Shown here: positions 16,923 to 26,057 of the stretch, in pieces
Layout of the letters: every line of letters begins with the position of its first letter
How positions within the stretch are numbered: the stretch's first letter is position 1
Made by a program: the position numbers and the translations under genes
Assembly (NCBI RefSeq): GCF_000346755.1
Contig: NZ_ANNV01000166.1
Coordinates: 39,683 to 103,682, forward strand
DNA: 64,000 nt
From: Pseudomonas sp. CBZ-4
GTDB taxonomy: Bacteria; Pseudomonadota; Gammaproteobacteria; Pseudomonadales; Pseudomonadaceae
Direction: 5' to 3'
The notes under the pieces: model-generated
Told to the model about the DNA's origin: nothing
Databases searched by the model: none
The model's input: only the letters and a program-made list of their open reading frames with translations

Positions 16923-18659
16923 TTACATGCGCTCCAGGGTTTCCAGGCCCAGCAGTTCCAGGCCTTGCTTGAGGGTACGTCCCGCCAGGGCGGCGAGGCG
17001 CAGGCGGCTTTGCTTCTGGGCTTCGTCGTCGGCGGTGAGGATCGGGCAGTTCTCGTAGAAGCTGGAGAACAGGCCGGCGACTTCGTACAGGTAGGTGCAG
17101 AGGATGTGCGGTGTGCCTTTCTCGCCGACGCTGTTCAGCACTTCGCCGAATTGCGCCAGCTTGGCGGCGAGTTCCTGTTCGTGCGGGGCATCCAGCACGA
17201 TCTGGCCTTCCACTTCGCTGAAATCCTTGCCCAGCTTGCGGAACACGCCGGCCACACGGGTATAGGCGTACAGCAGGTACGGCGCGGTGTTGCCTTCGAA
17301 GTTGAGCATCAGCTCGAAGTTGAAGCTGTAGTCGCTGGTGCGGTGCTTGGACAGGTCGGCGTATTTCACCGCGCCAATGCCCACCACGCGGGCGATGTTG
17401 CGCAGGTCGGCCTCGGCCAGTTCCGGGTTCTTTTCCTTCACCAGGTTGTAGGCACGTTCCTGGGCTTCGTTGAGCAGGTCGATCAGCTTCACGGTGCCGC
17501 CGTCGCGGGTCTTGAACGGGCGGCCGTCGGCGCCGTTCATGGTGCCGAAGCCCATGTGTTCCATGTGCATCGGGTGGGTGATGAAACCCGCGCGACGTGC
17601 CACTTCGAACACCTGCTGGAAGTGCAGGGCCTGGCGCTGGTCGACGAAGTACAGCGCACGGTCGGCCTTGAGCACACCGCTGCGGTAGCGCACGGCCGCC
17701 AGGTCGGTGGTGGCGTACAGGTAGCCGCCATCGGCCTTGACGATGATCACCGGCAGCGGCTCGCCTTCGGCGGTCTTGAATTCTTCGAGGAACACGCACT
17801 GCGCGCCGTTGCTTTCTACCAGCAGGCCCTTGGCCTTGAGGTCGTTGACCACATTGATCAGGTCGTCGTTGTAGGCGCTTTCGCCCATCACGTCGGCCAT
17901 GGTCAGTTTGACGTTGAGCAGTTCGTAGATTTCCTGGCAGTGAGACAGGGAAATCTCGCGGAAGCGGCCCCACAGCTCCAGGCATTCCGGGTCGCCGGCT
18001 TGCAGCTTGACCACCAGGCCACGGGCGCGGTCGGCGAACTCTTCGGACTCGTCGAAGCGCTTCTTCGCAGCGCGGTAGAAGTTTTCCAGGTCCGACAGCT
18101 CGTTGCTGGTGATCGGGTTTTCTTGCAGGTAGGCCATCAGCATGCCGAACTGGGTGCCCCAGTCGCCCACGTGGTTCTGACGGATCACGGTGTCGCCGAG
18201 GAACTCCAGCACCCGCGCCACGCCGTCGCCAATGATGGTGGAGCGCAGGTGGCCGACGTGCATTTCCTTGGCCAGGTTCGGCGCCGACAGGTCAATGGCC
18301 ACGCGTTGCAGCGGGCCGGCCTTGCGCACGCCGATCTTGGCGTCGGCCAGGGCCGCGTCCAGGCGCGAAGCCAGGGCCTGGGTGTTCTGGAAGAAGTTGA
18401 TAAAGCCCGGGCCGGCGATTTCGGCCTTGGTGACGCTCTCGTCGGCCGGCAGCGCGGCGATGATTTTTTCCGCGAGGTCACGGGGCTTCATGCCCGCGGG
18501 CTTGGACAGCATCATCGCGATGTTGCTGGCGAAGTCGCCGTGGGTCTTGTCGCGGGTGTTTTCCACCTGGATCGCCGGCGTCAGGCCTTCAGGCAACACA
18601 CCTTCGTTGACGAGTTGGGTGAGGGCTTGTTGGATCAGCTGGCGAATGGTGTCTTTCAT
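16923..18659 (-). CDS. argS: Arginyl-tRNA synthetase
   Basis: 578 residues from ATG 18659 with AAGAGAA upstream (a longer start at 18680 lacks support). Class I signature HVGHLRSTIIGD, N-terminal Add1 tRNA-binding domain, and a C-terminal DALR anticodon-binding domain ending GLELLGLETLERM. The KMSKS motif is replaced by a GRPFKTRDGG loop, as in many bacterial ArgRS. It charges tRNA-Arg. One base separates it from the SPOR gene. Confidence 0.98.
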   Translation of the reverse strand: MKDTIRQLIQQALTQLVNEGVLPEGLTPAIQVENTRDKTHGDFASNIAMMLSKPAGMKPRDLAEKIIAALPADESVTKAEIAGPGFINFFQNTQALASRLDAALADAKIGVRKAGPLQRVAIDLSAPNLAKEMHVGHLRSTIIGDGVARVLEFLGDTVIRQNHVGDWGTQFGMLMAYLQENPITSNELSDLENFYRAAKKRFDESEEFADRARGLVVKLQAGDPECLELWGRFREISLSHCQEIYELLNVKLTMADVMGESAYNDDLINVVNDLKAKGLLVESNGAQCVFLEEFKTAEGEPLPVIIVKADGGYLYATTDLAAVRYRSGVLKADRALYFVDQRQALHFQQVFEVARRAGFITHPMHMEHMGFGTMNGADGRPFKTRDGGTVKLIDLLNEAQERAYNLVKEKNPELAEADLRNIARVVGIGAVKYADLSKHRTSDYSFNFELMLNFEGNTAPYLLYAYTRVAGVFRKLGKDFSEVEGQIVLDAPHEQELAAKLAQFGEVLNSVGEKGTPHILCTYLYEVAGLFSSFYENCPILTADDEAQKQSRLRLAALAGRTLKQGLELLGLETLERM

Positions 18660-18723
18660 GGTGTTCTCTTTGTGCCGCAAGCGACAGCGCGCGATGCGCG
18701 GGTGGAAAAACTGGGCATTATCC

Positions 18724-18802
18724 GTGGGGAGGGCGGGCTTGCCAACCGTTCAGACGGGTTGGCGGACCTGCGGGCCTCATTGCGGGCACGCCCGCTCCCA
18801 CA
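18724..18802. repeat. Degenerate REPIN between priA and argS
   Basis: A decayed left arm (GTGGGGAGGGCGGGCTTGCC) and a better right arm (GGGCACGCCCGCTCCCACA). It belongs to the GCGGGCTTGCCCG subclass and is the most diverged copy in the window. Confidence 0.65.
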
Positions 18803-18837
18803 TTTAAGGGTGTTCACAATTCAAACTGTGGAGTGGA

Positions 18838-21057
18838 TCAATACAAATCCACGGGGTCCACATCCATCGACCATCGCACCTGCCGGCCGCTGGGCATTTG
18901 CTCCAGGGCAAGTAACAGGCTACTTAACAGCCGATGCAGGGGCGCGCGGGACGTTGCCTGCAAGAGTAGCTGAGCGCGATAGCGCCCGGCGCGGCGCTCC
19001 ATGGGCGCGGGCACCGGGCCGAGCAGTTCGATGCCGGTCAGACCCAGTTCGCCGAGCAAACGTTCGGCTGCGCTGCATGCTTCGTCGAGGAAACCTTCGG
19101 CCTGCCCCGGTTTATGCGCTTCGGCGCGCAGCAGGGCCAGATGGGAAAACGGCGGCAGGCCGGCGGAGCGGCGCTCGCTCAAGGCCTGCTCGGCGAAGGC
19201 AAAGTAGCCTTGTTCTGTCAGTTGGATCAGCAGCGGGTGGTCGGCCAGGTGGGTCTGGATAATCACTCGGCCGGGTTCTTCAGCGCGCCCGGCGCGGCCG
19301 GCGACCTGCACGATCAGTTGCGCCATGCGCTCGCTGGCGCGGAAGTCGCCGGAGAACAGACCGCCGTCGGCATCCAGGATCGATACCAGGGTCACCCGTG
19401 GAAAGTGGTGCCCTTTGGCAAGCATCTGCGTGCCGATCAGGATGCACGGCTGGCCTTTCTGGATAGTGGCGAACAGCTGGTTCATCGCGTCTTTGCGCGA
19501 GGTGCTGTCGCGGTCAACCCGCAGCACCGGGAAGTCCGGGAACAGAATGCCCAGGCGCTCCTCGGCGCGCTCGGTGCCCGCGCCGACCGGTCGCAGGTCC
19601 ACTTTGCCGCACTGCGGGCAGTGGCGCGGTACCCGTTCCACATGGCCGCAGTGGTGGCAGCGCAACTCGCCGTGGCGCTGGTGCACGGTCATGCGCGCGT
19701 CGCAGCGCTCGCACTCGGACATCCAGCCGCAGTCATGGCACAACAGCGTCGGCGCAAAGCCACGACGGTTGAGGAACACCAGCACTTGCTGGCCGGCGGC
19801 GAGGGTCTGGCCGATGGCTTGTTGCATCGGCCCGGAAATACCGCTGTCCAGCGGGCGGCTTTTTACATCCAGGCGTAGGAAACGTGGCTGTTTGGCGCCA
19901 CCCGCGCGCTCGTTGAGGCGTAGGAGGCCGTAACGACCGGTGTAGGCGTTGTGCAGGCTTTCCAGGGACGGCGTGGCCGAGCCGAGCACAATCGGGATGT
20001 TTTCCTGGCGCGCGCGCACCAGCGCCAGGTCGCGGGCGTGGTAGCGCAGGCCTTCCTGCTGTTTATAAGAACCGTCGTGCTCCTCGTCGATGATGATCAG
20101 CCCGGGGTTTTTCATCGGGGTGAACAGTGCCGAACGGGTGCCGATAATAATGTCGGCCTCACCGTCCCGCGCCGCCAGCCACGACTCCAGGCGTTCGCGG
20201 TCATTGACCGCCGAGTGCACCAGGGCGATGCGCGCATTGAAGCGTTGCTCGAAGCGCGCCAGGGTCTGCGGGCCGAGGTTGATCTCCGGGATCAATACCA
20301 GCGCCTGCTTGCCGGCTTGCAGGGTTTCGCGGATCAGCTGCAAATACACTTCGGTCTTGCCGCTGCCGGTGACGCCGGCCAGCAGGAACGCGTGGAAGCT
20401 GTCGAAGCCTGCGCGGATCGCCTCGTAGGCGGCGCGTTGTTCGGGGTTCAACGGCAATTCCGGCTGGGCCAGCCAGTGTTCGTGGCGCGGGTCGGGGGCG
20501 TGCTTGCGGATTTCCACCTGCACCAGGTCCTTGGCGAGCAGCAGGTCGAGACTGTCTTTGCTCAGCATCAGCTTGCTTAACAACTGATGGGCCACGCCGT
20601 GGGGATGTTGCGCCAGGGTTGCCAGGGCTTCGCGCTGGCGCGGGGCGCGGGCGATGCGCGGGTCGTCGAGGCGCGCGCCGGGTGCCGCCGACCAGAAACG
20701 CTCCTGGCGCGCCTCGGCCAGTTCGCCCTGGCGCAGCAGCACCGGCAGCGCCCAGCTCAGGGTGTCGCCGAGGCTGTGCTGGTAATACTGGGCCGTCCAC
20801 AGGCACAGCTTGAACAGGGCGGGCGGCAGCGGCGGCGTGGCGTCGAGGATCGCCAGCGCCGGCTTGAGCTTTTCGGCGGGCACTTCGCTGTGGTCGGCGA
20901 CTTCCACCAGGATGCCGATCATTTCCCGCCGGCCAAACGGCACCCGCACCCGCATGCCCGGCTGCAACTGCGCCCGCAGCACGCCGGCCGGGGCACGGTA
21001 ATCGAACAGGCGGCGCAGGGGCGAGGGCAGGGCTAGGCGCAAAATGGCGTCGGGCAC
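18838..21057 (-). CDS. priA: PriA, primosomal replication-restart helicase
   Basis: 739 residues from GTG 21057. An N-terminal DNA-binding domain is followed by a superfamily 2 helicase with Walker A GVTGSGKTEVY and DEEH box, a zinc-binding insertion with eight cysteines (from CHDCGWMSECERC to CPQCG), and the second RecA-like lobe (QMLAKGHHFPRVTLV). It restarts stalled replication forks. No ATG is available near the conserved N-terminus, so GTG is accepted. Confidence 0.97.
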   Translation of the reverse strand: MPDAILRLALPSPLRRLFDYRAPAGVLRAQLQPGMRVRVPFGRREMIGILVEVADHSEVPAEKLKPALAILDATPPLPPALFKLCLWTAQYYQHSLGDTLSWALPVLLRQGELAEARQERFWSAAPGARLDDPRIARAPRQREALATLAQHPHGVAHQLLSKLMLSKDSLDLLLAKDLVQVEIRKHAPDPRHEHWLAQPELPLNPEQRAAYEAIRAGFDSFHAFLLAGVTGSGKTEVYLQLIRETLQAGKQALVLIPEINLGPQTLARFEQRFNARIALVHSAVNDRERLESWLAARDGEADIIIGTRSALFTPMKNPGLIIIDEEHDGSYKQQEGLRYHARDLALVRARQENIPIVLGSATPSLESLHNAYTGRYGLLRLNERAGGAKQPRFLRLDVKSRPLDSGISGPMQQAIGQTLAAGQQVLVFLNRRGFAPTLLCHDCGWMSECERCDARMTVHQRHGELRCHHCGHVERVPRHCPQCGKVDLRPVGAGTERAEERLGILFPDFPVLRVDRDSTSRKDAMNQLFATIQKGQPCILIGTQMLAKGHHFPRVTLVSILDADGGLFSGDFRASERMAQLIVQVAGRAGRAEEPGRVIIQTHLADHPLLIQLTEQGYFAFAEQALSERRSAGLPPFSHLALLRAEAHKPGQAEGFLDEACSAAERLLGELGLTGIELLGPVPAPMERRAGRYRAQLLLQATSRAPLHRLLSSLLLALEQMPSGRQVRWSMDVDPVDLY

Positions 21058-21145
21058 GCGGGGGTCTCATCTATATAGGCAGGCGGTGGCGCAGGGGCGG
21101 GAGCCTAGCAGACCTGCGATAGAGGTGTCCCGTCTCGGGTGCTTC

Positions 21146-21237
21146 TGTGGGAGCCGGGCTTGCCCGCGATGGCGTCATATCAGTCGCAGGGTTGGGTGTC
21201 TGACACACCGCTATCGCGGGCAAGCCCAGCTCCCACA
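21146..21237. repeat. REPIN between priA and rpmE
   Basis: Arms TGTGGGAGCCGGGCTTGCCCG and CGGGCAAGCCCAGCTCCCACA, an intermediate between the two arm types of the window. It fills much of the 346-base gap before rpmE. Confidence 0.9.
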
Positions 21238-21306
21238 TGGATTGTGGCAAGCCAGTAGTTTCTGATGAAAGGCGCTTATCCGCGTGGAATCAGCCGGCAG
21301 CGCCGC

Positions 21307-21334
21307 TTGCGCGTTTAAAAAGGTCTGGTAGAAT
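21307..21334 (+). promoter_or_regulatory. Sigma-70-type promoter of rpmE
   Basis: -35 TTGCGC (21307-21312), 16-base spacer, -10 TAGAAT (21329-21334, five of six consensus bases). It gives a leader of about 60 bases before the rpmE start. Apart from this and the REPIN nothing else was seen between 21058 and 21403. Confidence 0.65.
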
Positions 21335-21403
21335 CCGCGGCCTAATTACGTGCGGTATTCGACAATAGTGTCGAGTGGCGGCACGCTAGCCCGAGGAAGT
21401 GCC

Positions 21404-21634
21404 ATGAAAGCCGATATCCATCCAGCGTACGAAACCATCGAAGTAACTTGCAGCTGCGGCAACAAGTTCGAAACTCGTTCGAACCTGTGCAAGCCACTGG
21501 GTACTGACGTATGCAACGAGTGCCACCCGTTCTACACCGGTAAGCAGAAGACTCTGGACACCGGCGGCCGCGTACAGCGCTTTGCTGACCGTTTCGGCGC
21601 TTTCGGCAAGAAGGCTGCTACTCCAGCAGAGTAA
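21404..21634 (+). CDS. rpmE: Ribosomal protein L31 (zinc-containing type)
   Basis: 76 residues from ATG 21404, with AGGAAG 5 bases upstream. The four zinc-ligand positions are present (CSC, C in SNLCKPLG, and CNEC), so this is the C-plus form; the zinc-free paralogue used in zinc starvation is elsewhere or absent. It is a component of the 50S subunit bridging to 30S. Confidence 0.98.
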   Translation: MKADIHPAYETIEVTCSCGNKFETRSNLCKPLGTDVCNECHPFYTGKQKTLDTGGRVQRFADRFGAFGKKAATPAE

Positions 21635-21639
21635 GCCTG

Positions 21640-21698
21640 AAAAACCCCCTGGGTTTTTCCCGCTGAAAAAAGAGGCGCCCCCCGTGGGCGCCTTTTTT
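21640..21698 (+). terminator. Double terminator after rpmE
   Basis: Two consecutive hairpins: AAAAACCC/GGGTTTTT at about 21640-21658, then AGGCGCCC-CCCGT-GGGCGCCT (21673-21693) followed by a T-run. The second is a classic intrinsic terminator. Confidence 0.9.
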
Positions 21699-21726
21699 GT
21701 GCCTGGAATTTGATAAAAACCACTTG

Positions 21727-21771
21727 AATCGACGTTTAAATAAAAAATTGTAGACATTTTTTAAATCGATT
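21727..21771. promoter_or_regulatory. AT-rich inverted repeat upstream of the malic enzyme gene
   Basis: AATCGA..TTTAAA (21727-21740) is mirrored by TTTAAATCGATT (21760-21771) around an A/T-rich centre. It lies in the 287-base gap between rpmE and the malic enzyme gene. It may be an operator; the protein is unknown. Confidence 0.3.
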
Positions 21772-21921
21772 GTGAACAGTTGAGCCCTTGTATCCCGTGG
21801 CCTTAGACCAAAGTACGGCGCTCTGGGGCCTTGACACCGGTGACTACCCAGTCTTGTAGGGACTTTACGACACGCGTATCCTCGGCGGTCCGTCGACCAA
21901 CAGTAAAAGCGGAATGCCGAT

Positions 21922-23190
21922 ATGTCTGATTTGAAAACTGCCGCTCTCGAATATCATGCCAATCCTCGTCCAGGAAAGCTGAGTGTAGAGCTCACCAAAG
22001 CCACCGCCACCGCCCGCGACCTGTCGCTGGCCTACAGCCCTGGCGTGGCCGAGCCCGTACGTGAAATCGCCCGCGACCCCGAGCTGGCGTACAAGTACAC
22101 CGGCAAGGGCAACCTGGTTGCAGTGATTTCCGATGGCACCGCGATTCTGGGCCTGGGCAACCTCGGCCCATTGGCTTCCAAGCCAGTCATGGAAGGCAAA
22201 GGCGTGCTGTTCAAGCGCTTCGCCGGCATTGACGTTTTCGACATCGAAGTCGACTCCGAGAGCCCGCAGGCTTTCATCGACACCGTAAAGCGCATTTCCA
22301 TCACCTTCGGTGGCATCAACCTGGAAGACATCAAGGCACCTGAGTGCTTCGAGATCGAAAAGGCCCTGATCGAACAGTGCGACATCCCGGTATTCCACGA
22401 TGACCAGCACGGCACCGCGATCGTTACCGCGGCCGGCATGATCAACGCCCTGGAAATCGCTGGCAAAACCCTGGCTGACGCGAAGATCGTCTGCCTGGGC
22501 GCTGGTGCCGCGGCTATCTCGTGCATGAAGCTGATCGTGAGCATGGGCGCCAAGCTGGAAAACATCTACATGGTCGACAGCAAGGGCGTGATCCAGTCCG
22601 AGCGTACCGACCTGAACCAGTACAAGGCGATGTTTGCCCACCCGTCCTCCAAGCGCACCCTGGCTGACGCCCTTGACGGTGCAGACGTGTTCGTTGGCCT
22701 GTCCGGCCCGAACCTGCTGAGCGCTGAAGGCCTGAAGTCCATGGCGGCCAACCCGATCGTGTTCGCCTGCTCCAACCCGGACCCGGAAATCTCGCCAGAG
22801 CTGGCTCACGCCACCCGCAACGACGTGATCATGGCCACCGGCCGTTCGGACTACCCGAACCAGGTCAACAACGTGCTGGGCTTCCCGTTCATCTTCCGTG
22901 GTGCCCTGGACGTTCGCGCCAAGCGCATCAACGAAGAGATGAAAGTAGCCGCGGCCAACGCCCTGCGTGAACTGGCCAAGCTGCCAGTACCTCAGGACGT
23001 GTGCGACGCCTACGGTGGCGCCAAGCTGGAATTCGGCCGTGAGTACATCATTCCGAAGCCAATGGACAAGCGCCTGATCACCCTGATCTCCGATGCCGTG
23101 GCCAAAGCCGCAATCGAGACCGGTGTGGCCACCCTGCCGTATCCGAAGAACTACCCGCTGCAAAGCGTGGATGATGTGTTCAACGGCTAA
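21922..23190 (+). CDS. maeB: Malic enzyme (oxaloacetate-decarboxylating), short form
   Basis: 422 residues covering only the malic-enzyme catalytic and NAD(P)-binding domains; the C-terminal phosphotransacetylase-like domain of long MaeB proteins is absent. Visible are SPGVAEPV, the metal/substrate region FHDDQHGTA, and the Rossmann segment VCLGAGAAAISCMKL. It converts malate to pyruvate and CO2, probably with NADP. The leader contains a TTGACA-like hexamer at 21831 but no convincing -10. Confidence 0.93.
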   Translation: MSDLKTAALEYHANPRPGKLSVELTKATATARDLSLAYSPGVAEPVREIARDPELAYKYTGKGNLVAVISDGTAILGLGNLGPLASKPVMEGKGVLFKRFAGIDVFDIEVDSESPQAFIDTVKRISITFGGINLEDIKAPECFEIEKALIEQCDIPVFHDDQHGTAIVTAAGMINALEIAGKTLADAKIVCLGAGAAAISCMKLIVSMGAKLENIYMVDSKGVIQSERTDLNQYKAMFAHPSSKRTLADALDGADVFVGLSGPNLLSAEGLKSMAANPIVFACSNPDPEISPELAHATRNDVIMATGRSDYPNQVNNVLGFPFIFRGALDVRAKRINEEMKVAAANALRELAKLPVPQDVCDAYGGAKLEFGREYIIPKPMDKRLITLISDAVAKAAIETGVATLPYPKNYPLQSVDDVFNG

Positions 23191-23210
23191 GCCGTTGTAG
23201 CGCACCAACA

Positions 23211-23243
23211 AAAAGCCCCGGCTCTCGCGAGTCGGGGCTTTTT
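23211..23243 (+). terminator. Terminator after malic enzyme gene
   Basis: AAAAGCCCCG(GCTC)..(GAGT)CGGGGCTTTTT: a strong stem with A-run before and T-run after, so it can act on both strands. It lies in the convergent gap before mrcA. Confidence 0.92.
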
Positions 23244-23282
23244 GCTGTGTGGCGATTAATTCAAGCCTTGTGCAGCACCAAA

Positions 23283-23369
23283 TGTGGGAGCTGGCTTGCC
23301 TGCGATAGCATCACCGCGGTATCACTGAAAGACCGAGTTGCCTGCATCGCAGGCAAGCCAGCTCCCACA
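23283..23369. repeat. REPIN between maeB and mrcA
   Basis: Arms TGTGGGAGCTGGCTTGCCTG and its complement, with partially paired centre (GCATCACCGCGG, GAAAGACCGAG). It is 20 bases from the end of the PBP1A gene. Confidence 0.92.
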
Positions 23370-23388
23370 GAAGCCAACTGCCAGCGCG

Positions 23389-25854
23389 TTAGAACAGATC
23401 GATCGGCGCCGCTTCATCCGCTGGCAACGGGCTGCCAGGCGCAATGCCATTGCCCAGCTCATTGACCGACGGCGGCGTGTCTTCGCTCTTGAACAGTTCG
23501 AAGTAGGCATTCGGCGTGCTTGGCGATGCCACGCGGCCACTCACCGGGTCGATCCGCAGGCTGAGGATGCCTTCCGGTTCCGGCTGGGTGTGCAGGGGCT
23601 TGTCCTTCAAGGCGGCGCCCATGTAGCTCATCCAGATCGGCAGCGCGACGGTGCCACCGAACTCGCGACGGCCGAGGCTTTCCGGCTGGTCATAGCCGGT
23701 CCACACGGTGGTCACGTAGTCGCCGTTGTAGCCGGAGAACCAGGCGTCCTTGGAATCGTTGGTGGTACCGGTCTTGCCGGCGATGTCTGCGCGGCCGAGG
23801 GCCAGGGCGCGACGGCCGGTGCCTTTCTTGATCACGTCTTGCAGGATGCTGTTGAGGATGTAGGTGGTGCGGCCATCCACAATGCGTTCGGCAACGGCAG
23901 GCGCCTGTGGCTCGGTTGGCGTCGCGGCGTTTGCAGCGGGCGTGGCACCGGGGGTCGGCTCGATGGTGATGCCACCGTTGCTCGGGGCGGCCAGGCCATC
24001 GGTAGCGGCCACGCCGTTGACCACATCACCCGGTACGCGCGGTGGGTTGGCGGTGAACAGGGTGTCGCCATTGCGGCTTTCGATCTTGTCGATCAGGTAC
24101 GGCGCGATCTTGTAGCCGCCGTTGGCAAAGGTGCTCCAGCCGGTGGCGATTTCCATCGGCGTGAGGGTCGCGGTGCCCAGGGCCAGGGACAGGTTCGGCG
24201 GCAGGTCCGACTTGTTGAAGCCGAAGCGCGTCATGTAGTCGATGGTCTTGCCCACACCCATCGCCTGCAGCAGGCGGATCGACACCAGGTTGCGCGACTT
24301 GTACAGCGCCTCGCGGATACGGATCGGGCCAAGGAAGGTGTTGGTGTCGTTCTTCGGGCGCCAGACCTTGTCCAGGTATTCGTCGACAAACACGATCGGT
24401 GCATCGTTGACCAGGCTGGCGGCGGTGTAGCCGTTATCCAGCGCGGCGCTGTAGATGAAGGGCTTGAAGCTTGAGCCCGGCTGGCGCTTGGCCTGCACGG
24501 CGCGGTTGTAGTTGCTCTGCTCGAAGGCGAAGCCGCCCACCAGGGCGCGGATGGCGCCGTTCTGCGGGTCGAGGGAAACCAGGGCGCCCTGGGCCAGCGG
24601 CACCTGGCTGAATTTGAGGCTGTCGTCCTTCTGGCGTTGCACGCGGATCAGGTCACCGACCTGCGCCACGTCCGACGGCTGCTTGGGCATCGGGCCCATG
24701 CTGTTGGTGTTCAGGAAGGGCCGCGCCCACTTCATGCTGTCCCAGGCCACATGGGCTTCGCCGGTGCGGGTCAGCACCTGCACGCCGTCTTTTTGCACCT
24801 GGGTGACGATGGCCGGTTCCAGGCCGCTGATGGCGCGCTGTTTGCCCAGTTCGGTGGTCCAGGCGCTCAGGGTCTTGCCCGGCAGGCGCGACTCGGGCCC
24901 ACGGTAGCCGTGGCGCTGGTCGTAGGTGATCAAGCCGGAATGCACGGCGTTGTTGGCGATTTCCTGGGTGTCGCTCGGCACCGTCGTGGTGACGCGGAAG
25001 CCTTCGGTGTACGCCTCGCTGCCATAGCGGCCGACCATCTCGGCGCGGGCCATTTCAGCGATATACGGTGCGTTCACTTCTGGCGTCGGCACGTGATAGC
25101 TGGCGTTCAACGGCTCGGCCACCGCGCTTTCGTAGGCGGCCTGGTCGATCTTGCCCAGCTTGTACATGCGGCCCAGGATCCAGTCGCGACGCTCTTTGCT
25201 GCGCGCCGGGTTGGCCAGTGGGTTGAAGCGCGACGGCGCCTTGGGCAGGCCGGCAATCATCGCCATCTGCGCCAGGCTCGCGTCACGGATCGACTTGCCG
25301 TAGTAGACCTGCGACGCCGCCTCGATGCCGTAGGCACGGTTGCCCAGGTAGATCTTGTTGACGTACAGCTCAAGGATCTCGTCCTTGGTCAGCTGGCGTT
25401 CAATCTGCAGGGCCAGCAGGATCTCGGTGGCCTTGCGCGAAAAGCTGCGCTCGCTGGTGAGGAAGAAGTTCTTCGCCACCTGCATGGTGATGGTGCTGCC
25501 GCCGGATTGAATGTGTCCGCTTTTTACCAATTGCGTGGCGGCACGAACCAGGCTGCTGGGGTCGACGCCGTAGTGGTTGGCGAAATTATCGTCTTCGGCC
25601 GACAGCAATGCGCTGATGAAATTGGGCGGAATATCGGCGAAACGGATCGGGGTGCGGCGCATTTCGCCGAACTCCGCGATCAGTTTTTCGTCGCTGCTGT
25701 AGACCCGCAAAGGAATCTGCAACTGGATACTTCTGAGGGCCTCTACGGAGGGCAAACCCGGACTAAGGTAGAGGTAGGCCCCGCTGAGTACGAGCAGCAG
25801 CCCGCAGACGATCGCGACAATGGAGTACCCGAAAAACTTCAGCAGACGAATCAA
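23389..25854 (-). CDS. mrcA: Penicillin-binding protein 1A (bifunctional transglycosylase/transpeptidase)
   Basis: 821 residues from TTG 25854 (TTG ATT CGT CTG); no ATG fits the conserved N-terminus. One transmembrane anchor (about 8-30), GT51 glycosyltransferase domain with EDDNFANHYGVD and GGSTITMQVAKN, an OB-like insertion, and a transpeptidase domain with SxxK in GSSFKPF, SRN in KSRNLVS and KTG in AGKTGTTND. It polymerises and cross-links peptidoglycan. The gene is divergent from the pil operon, the same neighbourhood as E. coli mrcA-hofMNOPQ. Confidence 0.97.
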   Translation of the reverse strand: MIRLLKFFGYSIVAIVCGLLLVLSGAYLYLSPGLPSVEALRSIQLQIPLRVYSSDEKLIAEFGEMRRTPIRFADIPPNFISALLSAEDDNFANHYGVDPSSLVRAATQLVKSGHIQSGGSTITMQVAKNFFLTSERSFSRKATEILLALQIERQLTKDEILELYVNKIYLGNRAYGIEAASQVYYGKSIRDASLAQMAMIAGLPKAPSRFNPLANPARSKERRDWILGRMYKLGKIDQAAYESAVAEPLNASYHVPTPEVNAPYIAEMARAEMVGRYGSEAYTEGFRVTTTVPSDTQEIANNAVHSGLITYDQRHGYRGPESRLPGKTLSAWTTELGKQRAISGLEPAIVTQVQKDGVQVLTRTGEAHVAWDSMKWARPFLNTNSMGPMPKQPSDVAQVGDLIRVQRQKDDSLKFSQVPLAQGALVSLDPQNGAIRALVGGFAFEQSNYNRAVQAKRQPGSSFKPFIYSAALDNGYTAASLVNDAPIVFVDEYLDKVWRPKNDTNTFLGPIRIREALYKSRNLVSIRLLQAMGVGKTIDYMTRFGFNKSDLPPNLSLALGTATLTPMEIATGWSTFANGGYKIAPYLIDKIESRNGDTLFTANPPRVPGDVVNGVAATDGLAAPSNGGITIEPTPGATPAANAATPTEPQAPAVAERIVDGRTTYILNSILQDVIKKGTGRRALALGRADIAGKTGTTNDSKDAWFSGYNGDYVTTVWTGYDQPESLGRREFGGTVALPIWMSYMGAALKDKPLHTQPEPEGILSLRIDPVSGRVASPSTPNAYFELFKSEDTPPSVNELGNGIAPGSPLPADEAAPIDLF

Positions 25855-26011
25855 GGCTTTTGGATTTCCAGAGAAAAGAATGGGTTAGGCGTCGGGGCAT
25901 GCATGGCTAACGATGGATCGACCCGGGCTGTAGGTAAAAAGCGGGGAAAAACGCTGGGCATTAAAGCATTTTTCGGCTTGGGGCGTCATTCACGCCTGCT
26001 CAGCGGCTAAC

Positions 26012-26028
26012 CGGCGGTAGGACCGCCG
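26012..26028 (+). other. Short hairpin in the pilM leader
   Basis: CGGCGGT-AGG-ACCGCCG, a perfect 7-base stem with 3-base loop, ending 29 bases before the pilM start. No T-run follows, so it is not a terminator. It could stabilise the message or be a protein site. Confidence 0.35.
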
Positions 26029-26057
26029 TTATGACAGGGAAAGTTTTGGGGAGTTTT

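Noticed and set aside
16893..19262. Open frame of 789 codons on the plus strand across argS and priA ends
   Set aside because: Antisense shadow of two conserved genes; low-complexity translation with no recognisable motif.
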